From positions 1-64,000 of the forward strand of contig FZRB01000005.1 of NCBI GenBank assembly GCA_900199595.1: a stretch of 64,000 nucleotides of DNA. The letters are read 5' to 3'. Below the pieces are notes generated by a model. That model was given only the letters and a program-made list of their open reading frames with translations. It was not told where the DNA came from and did no database searches. Position numbers and translations under genes: made by a program. Shown here in pieces: positions 53,951 to 63,300 of this stretch (within the stretch, counting starts at the first letter, position 1; each line of letters opens with the position of its first letter). This DNA comes from Lachnospiraceae bacterium (GTDB lineage: Bacteria; Bacillota; Clostridia; Lachnospirales; Lachnospiraceae).

Positions 53951-56428
53951 TCAATGATCATTCTGCCAGATAAGCTCTCCTAATGTCTGATATAACATCT
54001 CCGGATCAACGGGTTTTGAAAGATGCGCATTCATTCCCACCTGTAAAGAACGCTGAACATCTTCATCAAAGGCATTCGCAGTCATGGCTATGATCGGTAT
54101 TGTAGCAGCATCAGACCTGTCAAGAGAACGTATCCTTTCTGCAGACTCCAATCCATCCATTTCAGGCATGCGGATATCCATTACTATTGCATCATAATGA
54201 TTTATGTCGCTGGCAGCAAACATATCCAGAGCAATCCTGCCATTTTCGGCATGATCGATTCTTGCTCCCTTTGTTCTCAGAAGTTCCTTCATTATCTCAG
54301 CATTGATAAGAACGTCTTCCGCAAGAAGTATATTTCTGTCCACAAGCTCTACTCTTTGTTTCTCCTGGAACAGAGCCATGTTATTTTTTCTTGCTACACG
54401 TTCAAATTCTCCAATAACATTTGAAGCAAAAAGAGGTTTTGCCAGGAAGCTGTCAACACCGATATGCAGCGCCTCATCCATGATTTCATCCCAATTAAAT
54501 GATGTAAGTATTATTATGGTAGTTTCACTGCTATATAATTTCCTTATCTCCTTTGCGACCTCTATACCGTCCATATCAGGCATTTTCCAGTCAAGCAGCA
54601 CAAGATTGTATGGATTGTGTTTTGTATGCTGAACCTCAAGCATATGAAGTGCTGTATTTCCGTCCTGACAGGTATCTGCCTTTATACCCGCCTCGTCCAG
54701 AACAATTCTTGCATGTTCTGCAGCAATCTCCTCATCGTCCACAACAAGCACAAACATATCATTAGGATTGATGAAAAGACTGGCCACACTTTCCTGATCA
54801 CAGTTCTTTAATGTAACTATTACTGTAAATTCAGTTCCGACACCCTTCTTGGATTCCACCGAAATAGAACCATTCATAATTTCTACGATATTTTTCGTAA
54901 TTGCCATTCCTAGTCCTGTGCTTCCATACTTGTTTGTTCTTCCGTTGTTCTCCTGTTCAAAAGTATCAAACACTTTAGGAATAAATGATTCATCCATTCC
55001 GATACCGGTATCTTTTATCAAAAATTTAATGGTAGATTTGTCTTCATAGACCGCTACACGCTCCACCACCATCGTAACTTCACCCGGAGCATCTGTAAAC
55101 TTAATAGCATTGCTGAGTATATTTATCAGCACCTGCTTCAATTTCATATCATCACCAATGTATGAATCAGAAACTCCTCCAAAGACTTTACATTCATATT
55201 TTAACCCTTTGTCACTACACTGAGTCATGACCATCATATTAATCTGTTCCAAAAAGCTTCTGAATGAAAATATCTCATTTCTGAGAACCATCTTTCCGGA
55301 CTCTATACGGCTCATATCCAGAATATCATTTATAAGTCCCAGAAGATGTCTGGCACTGCCACCTATTTTTTCAAGATATTCCCTGGTTTCCGGATCGAGC
55401 GTTTCCTTTCTTAGGGCCAGACTGTCAAGACCTATAATTGCATTCATCGGGGTCCTGATTTCATGGCTCATATTGGACAGAAATGCAGTTTTAGATTTAT
55501 TTGCCTCTTCCGCCGCCTCAAGCGCTTCACCTAACGCCTGATTTTTAGCCATTTCTTCTCTCATTTCGGAGTCAATATCCGTAAAACCCAATCCAACTGC
55601 ATGAACTATATGATCATCTCTGTCTTCAGCATGACGAACACCTGCCATTCGAATCATTTCATAGTAATCTTTCTCTTTTCTATGAACCAGATAACGGAAA
55701 GCAATAATCGCCTTGTCAGCTAATTCCTTTCTCACATTGTCAGGTTCTATAAAGCTGAGAAAACCATCTCTATAGGCTTCATCAACAAAATGCTCAGCAT
55801 ATGATCTGAAGCGCTCAAGATAAGAAAATACTTTACCTACTACTACCTGTTCATTATCATCCGGATCCGAACGATAACAGATACCTTCATCACGGTCTAA
55901 ATCTATATGATAGACACTTCGATAATCCGAAGCGAGCGCTGTTATCATCTTATCCTGCTGTTCCCTTCGGACCTGTTCACTGATCAGACGTTCCTTTAGA
56001 TTATTACGCTCATTCATATCATGATTTTCAGTAATATCCGCAATGAATACATAATAAATACCACCATAATTGTCAGTTTCAGTATAATGTCCATAATCAT
56101 CTATCCAACGCACTGCACCGTCTTTGCGAATAATCCGGTATTCGACATGATCTATATTTGTGTTGTTGGCACGTATCTGATCATTAACGGAACTGGTAAC
56201 CTTTTCATAATCTTCAGGATGTAACATTCCCTTGAAAGTATTCCCTGTATGTGCCTTAAAATCATCATAATCACTGCAACCAAAAAGGCTGATGGCCGCA
56301 TCATTTATATATATGATTTCTTCATCGCCTTCAGCCTTATAAATATAGAAACCACCCGGCATATGCCGGCCGATTTCTTTAATAATAATCATAGTTTGTT
56401 CATTTAGTTCAAAGTTCTTCCCAAACAT
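53951..56428 (-). CDS. Hybrid sensor histidine kinase with two receiver domains
   Basis: The 825-residue cytoplasmic protein has no membrane helix. A PAS domain (about 20-140) and a second PAS-like segment (about 165-290) precede HisKA with His322 in Met-Ser-His-Glu-Ile-Arg-Thr-Pro. An HATPase with Gly-Thr-Glu-Phe and Gly-Leu-Gly-Met boxes follows. Two receiver domains end the chain: Leu-Leu-Asp-Trp-Lys-Met-Pro-Asp and Val-Met-Asp-Ile-Arg-Met-Pro-Glu. There is no output domain, so phosphate probably passes to another protein. Start 56428 follows GGGGG. It overlaps the longer YhhN frame only, and is likely co-transcribed with it. Confidence 0.92.
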   Translation of the reverse strand: MFGKNFELNEQTMIIIKEIGRHMPGGFYIYKAEGDEEIIYINDAAISLFGCSDYDDFKAHTGNTFKGMLHPEDYEKVTSSVNDQIRANNTNIDHVEYRIIRKDGAVRWIDDYGHYTETDNYGGIYYVFIADITENHDMNERNNLKERLISEQVRREQQDKMITALASDYRSVYHIDLDRDEGICYRSDPDDNEQVVVGKVFSYLERFRSYAEHFVDEAYRDGFLSFIEPDNVRKELADKAIIAFRYLVHRKEKDYYEMIRMAGVRHAEDRDDHIVHAVGLGFTDIDSEMREEMAKNQALGEALEAAEEANKSKTAFLSNMSHEIRTPMNAIIGLDSLALRKETLDPETREYLEKIGGSARHLLGLINDILDMSRIESGKMVLRNEIFSFRSFLEQINMMVMTQCSDKGLKYECKVFGGVSDSYIGDDMKLKQVLINILSNAIKFTDAPGEVTMVVERVAVYEDKSTIKFLIKDTGIGMDESFIPKVFDTFEQENNGRTNKYGSTGLGMAITKNIVEIMNGSISVESKKGVGTEFTVIVTLKNCDQESVASLFINPNDMFVLVVDDEEIAAEHARIVLDEAGIKADTCQDGNTALHMLEVQHTKHNPYNLVLLDWKMPDMDGIEVAKEIRKLYSSETTIIILTSFNWDEIMDEALHIGVDSFLAKPLFASNVIGEFERVARKNNMALFQEKQRVELVDRNILLAEDVLINAEIMKELLRTKGARIDHAENGRIALDMFAASDINHYDAIVMDIRMPEMDGLESAERIRSLDRSDAATIPIIAMTANAFDEDVQRSLQVGMNAHLSKPVDPEMLYQTLGELIWQNDH

Positions 56429-56510
56429 TTTGTATACCCCCACACATCACATATCAGGAAAAAATCCATCCATGTATGCAAATGTATTACTATTGCAACA
56501 ACATATATAC

Positions 56511-56539
56511 ATGGTATGAAATTTTCACCCTTGTGTCAA
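56511..56539 (-). promoter_or_regulatory. Promoter of the hybrid kinase gene
   Basis: TTGACA (56534-56539), 17 bases and TACCAT (56511-56516) on the minus strand, about 83 bases before the ATG. Confidence 0.45.
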
Positions 56540-56572
56540 ACAAAATGATATAAAAGATATGCCAGACTTATA

Positions 56573-57388
56573 TCAGCATGTAATGAGAAGATGTTCATTT
56601 GCAACATCGTTATATACTTCAACTTGTCTGTCTGAAACATTATATACATGGACTATTCCGGCGAGTGCATCAGAATCACTGAAATCCCTAATCATATCCC
56701 TTGTTTTTTCCAGTTTTTCCGGAGTATAGTGAAGTGTTTTATCACCCTGGAATACAGCTGTATAAAGGATTTCTGCCTCAACTAGATCCTGGAATATATG
56801 ACTCCCATAGGACAGCTCAGGATTATATCCCGCCTTGCTCTCCTCTGTTTCACAGATAATATCAAATGCGCTTATATCCGAAAATGCAGTCGGCACGCCC
56901 AGTTCAGGCGAAGTGGTACCAACACGTCCCGGAACGATCAGCATCATATGCTTATTCAGATCACGATAATGCCAGTTTACTTTGCCTATAAGCTTTGCCA
57001 CAAGATCCTTATCTTTGTAAGGCATATTGTAATACTTTACCGGATCAACATATACGATAATGTCTAGTTCTGAAGCCTTTGACATGCCCATTGAAGCACC
57101 TTTGCTTTCAAGTAGTATCCTTTCATCAGTAATATCAGATGGAACAACCGTACCGGTCTTACCTTTCTGAACCTGAAGCGGACGGCACTGAAGAAGGTCT
57201 ATGGAATATTCTCCGTTTTCAGATATATTTATCGTAAATTCAGTATCAACTGGGTACTCATATTCATCCTGAATACATCTGAGCATTCTTTTCATCTGGT
57301 CCATAAGTGTCGCATTTTTAACAAGACCCTTGCAGGAAATAAACTTAACTTCACGACGTCGTCCCATTTCTCTAAGTCTTGATTCCGC
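56573..57388 (-). pseudogene. C-terminal part of the PEP/pyruvate-binding-domain gene, behind an in-frame stop
   Basis: The frame is the direct, in-phase continuation of the upstream gene after its TAA at 57389-57391. It runs Ala-Glu-Ser-Arg-Leu-Arg-Glu and then the first ATG (57367), Met-Gly-Arg-Arg-Arg-Glu-Val-Lys-Phe. From that ATG it codes 264 residues with Leu-Leu-Gln-Cys-Arg-Pro-Leu-Gln, the end of the nucleotide/PEP-binding domain. No Shine-Dalgarno precedes the ATG, which argues against independent translation. Readthrough, a true break, or a base-call error are all possible. Confidence 0.75.
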
Positions 57389-59143
57389 TTATGTATCATG
57401 TTCAAGGAGTATCTTTTCAAGATATTTAGGGATGTTCGATTCCATTTTTTCATAAGCCAGTTTCTCAAGCTGACGGTCAGTCATATTGATAACTTCAGCC
57501 TTTCCCTGTGAAAACTTGTGCTTATCTGCTGATGATGAATAGGAGGACTTCTCCGGCATATCAAGATTAACCACTCTCGGATATGATCCCTCTGTTCTAT
57601 CTACAGCTGAAGTTCCAAGTCCCATAACAAGTCTTAACATTCCTACTGTCGGGTCAGTATCCTTCATGATCCTGTAAGGGCTGTAGGAATATCCTACACC
57701 TGCCGCACATGGCATATAAAATGAACCATAATACGAACCTGATACACGCTGTATTAGCAGTGCCATCTGTTCATCTCTGTCTGCCAGTCCTCTTCTCTTG
57801 CGGTAATCCAGGGCTGAAAGACTCATTGTACTTGAATAAACTATTTTTATAGCATGTTCAAACTCATCAAGTCGTTCTTCAAGACTACCTCTGTTTGCGC
57901 AGAATACAGACTCATATTTTCCCGCAAATGCATTTCCGAATCCGTCTTCAAGAATACTGCTGGAACGGATAATATATGGATCCTGTCCATAGTATTCAAT
58001 GATTCTCACAAACTGGTCTCTCATAGCCTGCGAGAAAGTACCTTCCATTATCTTATTTGCAAATTCCTCTGCAAGAGTAAAGTATCCCTCGTCAGTCCTC
58101 TGTCTGATTCTCAGGTCCCACAGGTCATTATCAACTATATAAGTGTAGTACATATCAGACCCCACATAAAATGAATCATGAGGTTCAAGCACATCACTTA
58201 TATCCGGTTCATTATTCCTGATTATAGCCCTTGCCAGAAGCATACCGCAGGACTTACCGCCTATCATTCCTGTTCCGATCATATGATCCCTTACAGCAAA
58301 GTAATCCTCAACAGTAAAATTCTTCCGGACCATTTCACGCATCTTAGGATCTCTGGTCATCATTATCTTACACATAGTATTACATTCATCTGTAATGTCC
58401 ATTCCGTTCTCACTTAGAAGCTTCGTGCGGTTAAAGAATCTGTCCCAGGAGTCCGAATACTGTTCCTCTGCAGAACGCTGTGCCTTACCTAAAGTCTGAT
58501 AAAATCTGCTGGACTTTACGCCGTCAAGAATCGGTCTGAACTCTCCTGTTTCCTTGTCATAGGTATGAGGCAGAAACATGGTTTCAGAGTTCCTGTTCCA
58601 TATCTTCTCAGGTCTGACATATACACTTTTACTGTCGGAATAAACATCAAAAAACAGCTGAGTCGTATTAAGTATCTTATTTATAGCCTGAACAGAATGC
58701 TTTCCTCTGATTATCGGGAAAAATGCCACAGTATCAAGAATAAAAAGAAACGGACAGGTTACCCTGAAGAAATTACCCATCATAAGGTCAGTAGCCCATG
58801 CCGTCTGAAGCTCAGAAAGACAATCAAAGACATAGAAAGCATCATAGCCTTCCTTTTCGATAGCATTATGAATATCCACCGTAAATGTTTCGAATCTGTG
58901 GGAAAGAGAAACATTTATCCTTTTAACCTCCGGACATTCCTCAATAAGAGGTTCATGACTTGCAAATCTGAAATAAATGATATTTCTCTTATCCTCAATC
59001 GCCTGCTTAACATATGGTTCCATAAATAGTTTAAACTCAGAAAGATCCGACACTCGCCATACTACATTATCCCCCAGACGAATGTTATCAAACGCCGTAT
59101 CCATTTCCGGTATACCGCTTTTCACTCTGTCAAAAGCTGCCAT
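57389..59143 (-). CDS. PEP/pyruvate-binding-domain protein (PPDK_N-like), N-terminal part
   Basis: The 584-residue product has an N-terminal region of about 260 residues that looks like a P-loop-free RecA-like or regulatory segment. The ATP-grasp-like PEP/pyruvate-binding domain follows: Gly-Gly-Lys-Ser-Cys-Gly-Met-Leu-Leu-Ala (about 295) and Ile-Ile-Arg-Ser-Ser-Ser-Ile-Leu-Glu-Asp with Phe-Ala-Gly-Lys-Tyr-Glu-Ser-Val-Phe. These are motifs shared with PPDK and PEP synthase. It lacks the phosphohistidine and C-terminal PEP domains of those enzymes. GGGAGG precedes the ATG. It stops at TAA 57389, with the rest of the domain encoded in the same frame downstream. Substrate unknown. Confidence 0.82.
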   Translation of the reverse strand: MAAFDRVKSGIPEMDTAFDNIRLGDNVVWRVSDLSEFKLFMEPYVKQAIEDKRNIIYFRFASHEPLIEECPEVKRINVSLSHRFETFTVDIHNAIEKEGYDAFYVFDCLSELQTAWATDLMMGNFFRVTCPFLFILDTVAFFPIIRGKHSVQAINKILNTTQLFFDVYSDSKSVYVRPEKIWNRNSETMFLPHTYDKETGEFRPILDGVKSSRFYQTLGKAQRSAEEQYSDSWDRFFNRTKLLSENGMDITDECNTMCKIMMTRDPKMREMVRKNFTVEDYFAVRDHMIGTGMIGGKSCGMLLARAIIRNNEPDISDVLEPHDSFYVGSDMYYTYIVDNDLWDLRIRQRTDEGYFTLAEEFANKIMEGTFSQAMRDQFVRIIEYYGQDPYIIRSSSILEDGFGNAFAGKYESVFCANRGSLEERLDEFEHAIKIVYSSTMSLSALDYRKRRGLADRDEQMALLIQRVSGSYYGSFYMPCAAGVGYSYSPYRIMKDTDPTVGMLRLVMGLGTSAVDRTEGSYPRVVNLDMPEKSSYSSSADKHKFSQGKAEVINMTDRQLEKLAYEKMESNIPKYLEKILLEHDT

Positions 59144-59187
59144 AGTAACCTCCCATAATCAATTAATAATATCACCAAAGACAAAAA

Positions 59188-59217
59188 CGGCGCTCCATCC
59201 CTAAGGATGAAACGCCA
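59188..59217 (-). terminator. Terminator between the YczE-like gene and the PEP-binding gene
   Basis: GGCG and CATCC (59189-59200) pair with GGATG and CGCC (59205-59216), with a small internal loop, and are followed on the minus strand by GTTTTTG. It lies about 170 bases behind the YczE-like stop. The rest of 59144-59388 holds only an AAGGAGG (59365-59371) before a nine-codon frame, which I do not call a gene. Confidence 0.65.
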
Positions 59218-59388
59218 TTGTTTCCTAAACACATATATCTATTGCTATATTATCACTCTATTCATCATGATACAACTATATTTTTTCAACTATCTCTTCA
59301 GGCACACTGTAGCAGGGTTGTTATCTGTCAGAGTGACGTCAGCTGACATGTCATCATCAAAATACCTCCTTCGACAATTAATTCTAAA

Positions 59389-60057
59389 TTACTTTCCCTT
59401 TTCCAGCATAGGCTTAGCTATCTTCTCATTGAAAAGATCTATAAGCGGGCCCATGAAAAATGCGGTGATTATTGTACCTACACCTGCGATAGTTGGAATC
59501 TTGCCAATCGCATTTCCCGCAACAACAAATAAGATACAGCCTGCTATTACACATACAAGGTCAGTGCAGATCCTTATATATTTGAACTTGCCCCATTTCC
59601 ATTTGTTGGCCATTACTATCGCAACTGCATCATAGGTGGAAACTCCCAGGTCAGCTGTCATATAAAGAGATGAACCAAAACAGATAACAACTATACCGAT
59701 TATCAGACAGATCACCCGTACTATCATGGACGGATCCGGGATCATCTTCTGAAGAAAATCATAGGTAAACTGCGTGATATATCCCAGCAAAAACAGATTA
59801 ATGAAGGTAGCGATACCAATATTATGCCTGTCTGCTATGAGACTGAACGTGAGCAGCACCACATTTACTATTACATACAGTGTTCCGAAATTAATTGGTA
59901 TCAGCGCATCCAGTCCGCTCATCAGAGACTGAAACGGGTCAACCCCCAGCGCTGCAAGTTTAAAAACTCCAACACTTATTGCGCATATAATAACTCCGAA
60001 CAGAGACATGAATATACGCCTCTTTCGTTCTTTTAAAAAATCCAAAACCTTTGACAT
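59389..60057 (-). CDS. YczE/YyaS-family membrane protein
   Basis: The 222-residue protein has five to six membrane segments and starts with a Lys/Arg-rich cytoplasmic stretch. Leu-Gly-Val-Asp-Pro-Phe-Gln-Ser and Ala-Asp-Leu-Gly-Val-Ser-Thr-Tyr-Asp-Ala are the two mirrored motifs of this family, which is related to YitT. The function of family members is largely unknown; some are thought to be transporters or to assist exported products. AGGAGATGGT precedes the ATG. Element B and a perfect hairpin lie upstream. Confidence 0.8.
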   Translation of the reverse strand: MSKVLDFLKERKRRIFMSLFGVIICAISVGVFKLAALGVDPFQSLMSGLDALIPINFGTLYVIVNVVLLTFSLIADRHNIGIATFINLFLLGYITQFTYDFLQKMIPDPSMIVRVICLIIGIVVICFGSSLYMTADLGVSTYDAVAIVMANKWKWGKFKYIRICTDLVCVIAGCILFVVAGNAIGKIPTIAGVGTIITAFFMGPLIDLFNEKIAKPMLEKGK

Positions 60058-60132
60058 ACCATCTCCTGTCTATAAACATCAGAACACAATCTTTTTTGTT
60101 GCATTTCTATTTAGTTTTCAAATCATGATGTG

Positions 60133-60157
60133 GGTGTCAAAAGTACCTTTTGACACC
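60133..60157. other. Perfect 11-bp hairpin beside element B
   Basis: GGTGTCAAAAG (60133-60143), three bases and CTTTTGACACC (60147-60157). No T-run follows on either strand, so it is not a classical terminator. It touches element B directly and may be part of it. Confidence 0.7.
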
Positions 60158-60331
60158 ATATGACATACGGATTGCTCCATTGCTAAAGCAATTCTCGCAA
60201 TCCTAGAAACATTCGGAAACCGCTAATTTTCTACGAAAATTGCTATTTCCTCATGTTTCAGCGTGTCATAAAGTCAACAAGCTTTTCTTGCAAGCAAGAA
60301 CGCTTTTTGACTTTTGGCACTTATGTCATAT
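60158..60331. repeat. Multi-hairpin element B (second full copy)
   Basis: The outer stem ATATGACATA/TATGTCATAT (60158-60167, 60322-60331) encloses the same three-hairpin order as element A. First comes GATTG...CAATC (60170-60202) with inner TTGC/GCAA. Second is AAACAT-TC-GGAA...TTCC-TC-ATGTTT (60207-60258). Third is GTGTC-ATA-AAGTCA paired with TGACTT-TT-GGCAC (60263-60320). Conserved unpaired words such as CCGCTAATTT, TTGCTA and AGCG are shared. The outer and third stems differ in sequence from A but still pair. The right arm touches the stop codon of the large gene. Confidence 0.8.
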
Positions 60332-63300
60332 CATTTTTTAGATATATCTTTATCAGTCTGCTTTCCGACAGGCTGCATTTTTACTTCCGGCTCCTTCTGT
60401 GAATTTACATTATTGGTTCCGAATCGAGTTTTAAATGTATTCAGATTTTCAAATTTTTCAGCTGCATTGTTATGACTTCTTTCAAGAGCCTGTCTCATAT
60501 CTGTTATGAGCTTTGTTGTTCTGAAAGATAATCCTTCTGTACTATTGGTCAAGACAGATATCGCATTTAAAGCTGCCGCTGCTCGGGGATTCTTATCCAC
60601 ATCTATCTTATTCATTCCCTTGCTGTTGATATATTCAAGAGCCGCACCATATATGGCAACATTCAGCCGTCTTATTTCATCTGCAAAATCCTTGGGAGAA
60701 AGATTTTTATTCTTAAGGCCTGCCGCCTCTTTAATGAGGCCGTTCAGCTTCTTATACTGCTTTCCATGCCCGGAGGTGGTTGACAGGTTATCAGCAATCA
60801 TCTTCATGTCTTCAAAATATCTGTCACATTTCTCGGGACTGACGCCATAAATGGTATTTCTTAACTCATTGGAGGCCGCTATCAGACTTTCAGTATTATG
60901 AAGCATAGACTGAAGCTTCTTTGGATTATTCTTTAAAGCATCCAGAGAATACATCTCTTTACAAGCTCCGGCATACTTATGAATCGTCTTGATATCGAAC
61001 TTTTTATCACTTAAAAGAACGGCAGCCATGCATTTTGATACATTTTCCACCATTTCCTCAGCATTTCGTCCCATTTTGAGCCCGGTATGGAGCATAAGAT
61101 AACTCTTAAAGCCTACAGCAGGCTTGCGGCTCTTTTCACCGAGCTTCGCATATCCGGCCTGATTATTTAGTACCGCGTCTGCCTTTGCCGCAGCCTCCGG
61201 TTCATTTTTGAGATATGCACCGATATAATCATTTTTTCTGTTATAAAGTGCTCTGTAAGCTCCTGTCATTTCATCCTTTTCCAGAACTCCCATCTTCTTT
61301 TCGCCAAATATAACAGAATTAAGCTGATTTATCTGATCTTGCCTGAACTTTACTTCCAGCTTTTTTAAAGTATCCAGTTTCTCATTATGCCATGCAACAA
61401 GAGCATCCTGTTTATTCTTCACCTCTTCTTTGTTCATTTTGACATTGACATCTTCATATGCCTTTATAGCCATGTCATAATATTCTTTTTCCTCTGCAGA
61501 AACAACATCAAGTGACTTTTGAACACTTTTATATTTAAGAATTCTAAAGTATTCCTCACTCAACACGCCAATAGCTGAATACATTTTATTATCATCATCC
61601 ATGTCTTTATCCGGCCATGGCTTTGCATCCAGTTTATCAGGTTCATCCTTTGTCAGCATCTCTATCTCTTCAGCCGTATAACCGAGCTTTTTATAGACAT
61701 CTCTGAAGGTCATATCTCTATTATATCCAAGCAATTCTTTGAATTTATTATAAAATGGCTCCTTATGAGATATCTCATTGATCAGATCGTCACTCTGAAC
61801 TGCCATAGCAAAAACCCCTATTTGAGTCGCTGAAGAAAGTGCCTTATCATATTGATACTCTTCACCATCTAAACTGTCATATACAGCCTTAAAATTCTTA
61901 CCAACAAGAGCTAAATTTTTTACATAACCTGCCATCATATGAGAGAATTGTTCTTCCATATCCTTAAATGAATGTATCTTATCGGCCAGTTTCTGAGAAT
62001 AATAAGATGAAAATTGATCCTCATAATCTTTAGAATCCTTTATAATATCCGCACTCTTCAGCTTATGCATATAAGGATTATTTTTTCTTTTCCAATCTCC
62101 TACATGATTTTCTTTTGTCATGAACATCGTTATATACATGTATTCATCTTCAGGAGATACCTGAGCGCTAAATGATTCCGGGATCTTTGTATTAATATCC
62201 GCAATACCTACACCTCTCTCTAAGGCTTCATTTATTTTAGCATCTTTCTGCTCTTTACTTAGCTTCTTAAGAGGTTTTACCTTATTGTATGTCACCGCCA
62301 GACTGTTTATCTGCCATTCTATTGAAGATTTTGAAGTTTTATCAATAGTATTTCCATCAAGATCTGCAGGATATCTCTTATCAAAATCGTTGAAGGCATC
62401 ATTTAAAGCATTCATATATGTTTCCATATCTGACGCCACTTCACCGGCTACAGCAAGTCTCTCTCTATTGCTGGTTTTCCCACGTTTAAAGTATGTTTCG
62501 CCGGCTCTTTGAAAATCAGAAAGCTTTGTCCTTAAGCCCTCCATATTGAATCTGTCAGTTTTACTTTTACTTAAGTATGTCGACAATTCCTTCAGAGCAG
62601 TGCACATAGCCTGATATGGTTCAGAACCTTCAGCGGTTTTATTCTTAAAATTATTATCCGGACTCTTCTGTGTTTCTGCAAGACGTGTCTGATAATTTCC
62701 GACCTTTTCAGTAAGTTTATCTAACAGCCCATTATATATCTCAATGCCTTCGGCCATCTCTTCAAGATCTGCCCTCTTGGGTACAGCGATCATTTCTTTC
62801 TTAGATATGAATGCATTATCCTTACCAATCTTCGCAACTTTTATGGTTATCTCGCTGTCACCCTTTATAGCCTTCTTAAGGATCTCAGCCTTAAGCAGAA
62901 ATCTCTTTTCAGTACTGTCCGTAACATCCGCATATTTCTCTCCCCAGAGCTCTGTAGGTGATTTATCATCCACACGAAACAGATCGATTGGATCTAACTC
63001 CAGGTCTTCGGCATAATTATACATATTTTCATCGAATATATAATCAAAGGGTTCTCTTATCAGATGCTTATTAAGCCTCACAAAATCCTTTACCGATGCT
63101 GCATCATCTCCGGAAGATTGAGTCAACGGAATCAGCATCTCATTTGATCTGGATATAGAACGAAAGAAAGCTTTTGCAGCTGAAAGTCCTACTATCTCCG
63201 TTTTTTTGTTACCGAGTTGCGGCTGAATATATCTGACGTTTATATCATTTATGAACCCGTTTGTATCTTTTCCGGTCAAATAATCTATGACCTTATCCTG

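Noticed and set aside
59328-59357. Nine-codon frame behind AAGGAGG (59365-59371), possible leader peptide
   Set aside because: No attenuator-like structure tied to it and no codon bias of a leader; the ribosome site may be chance or a relic.
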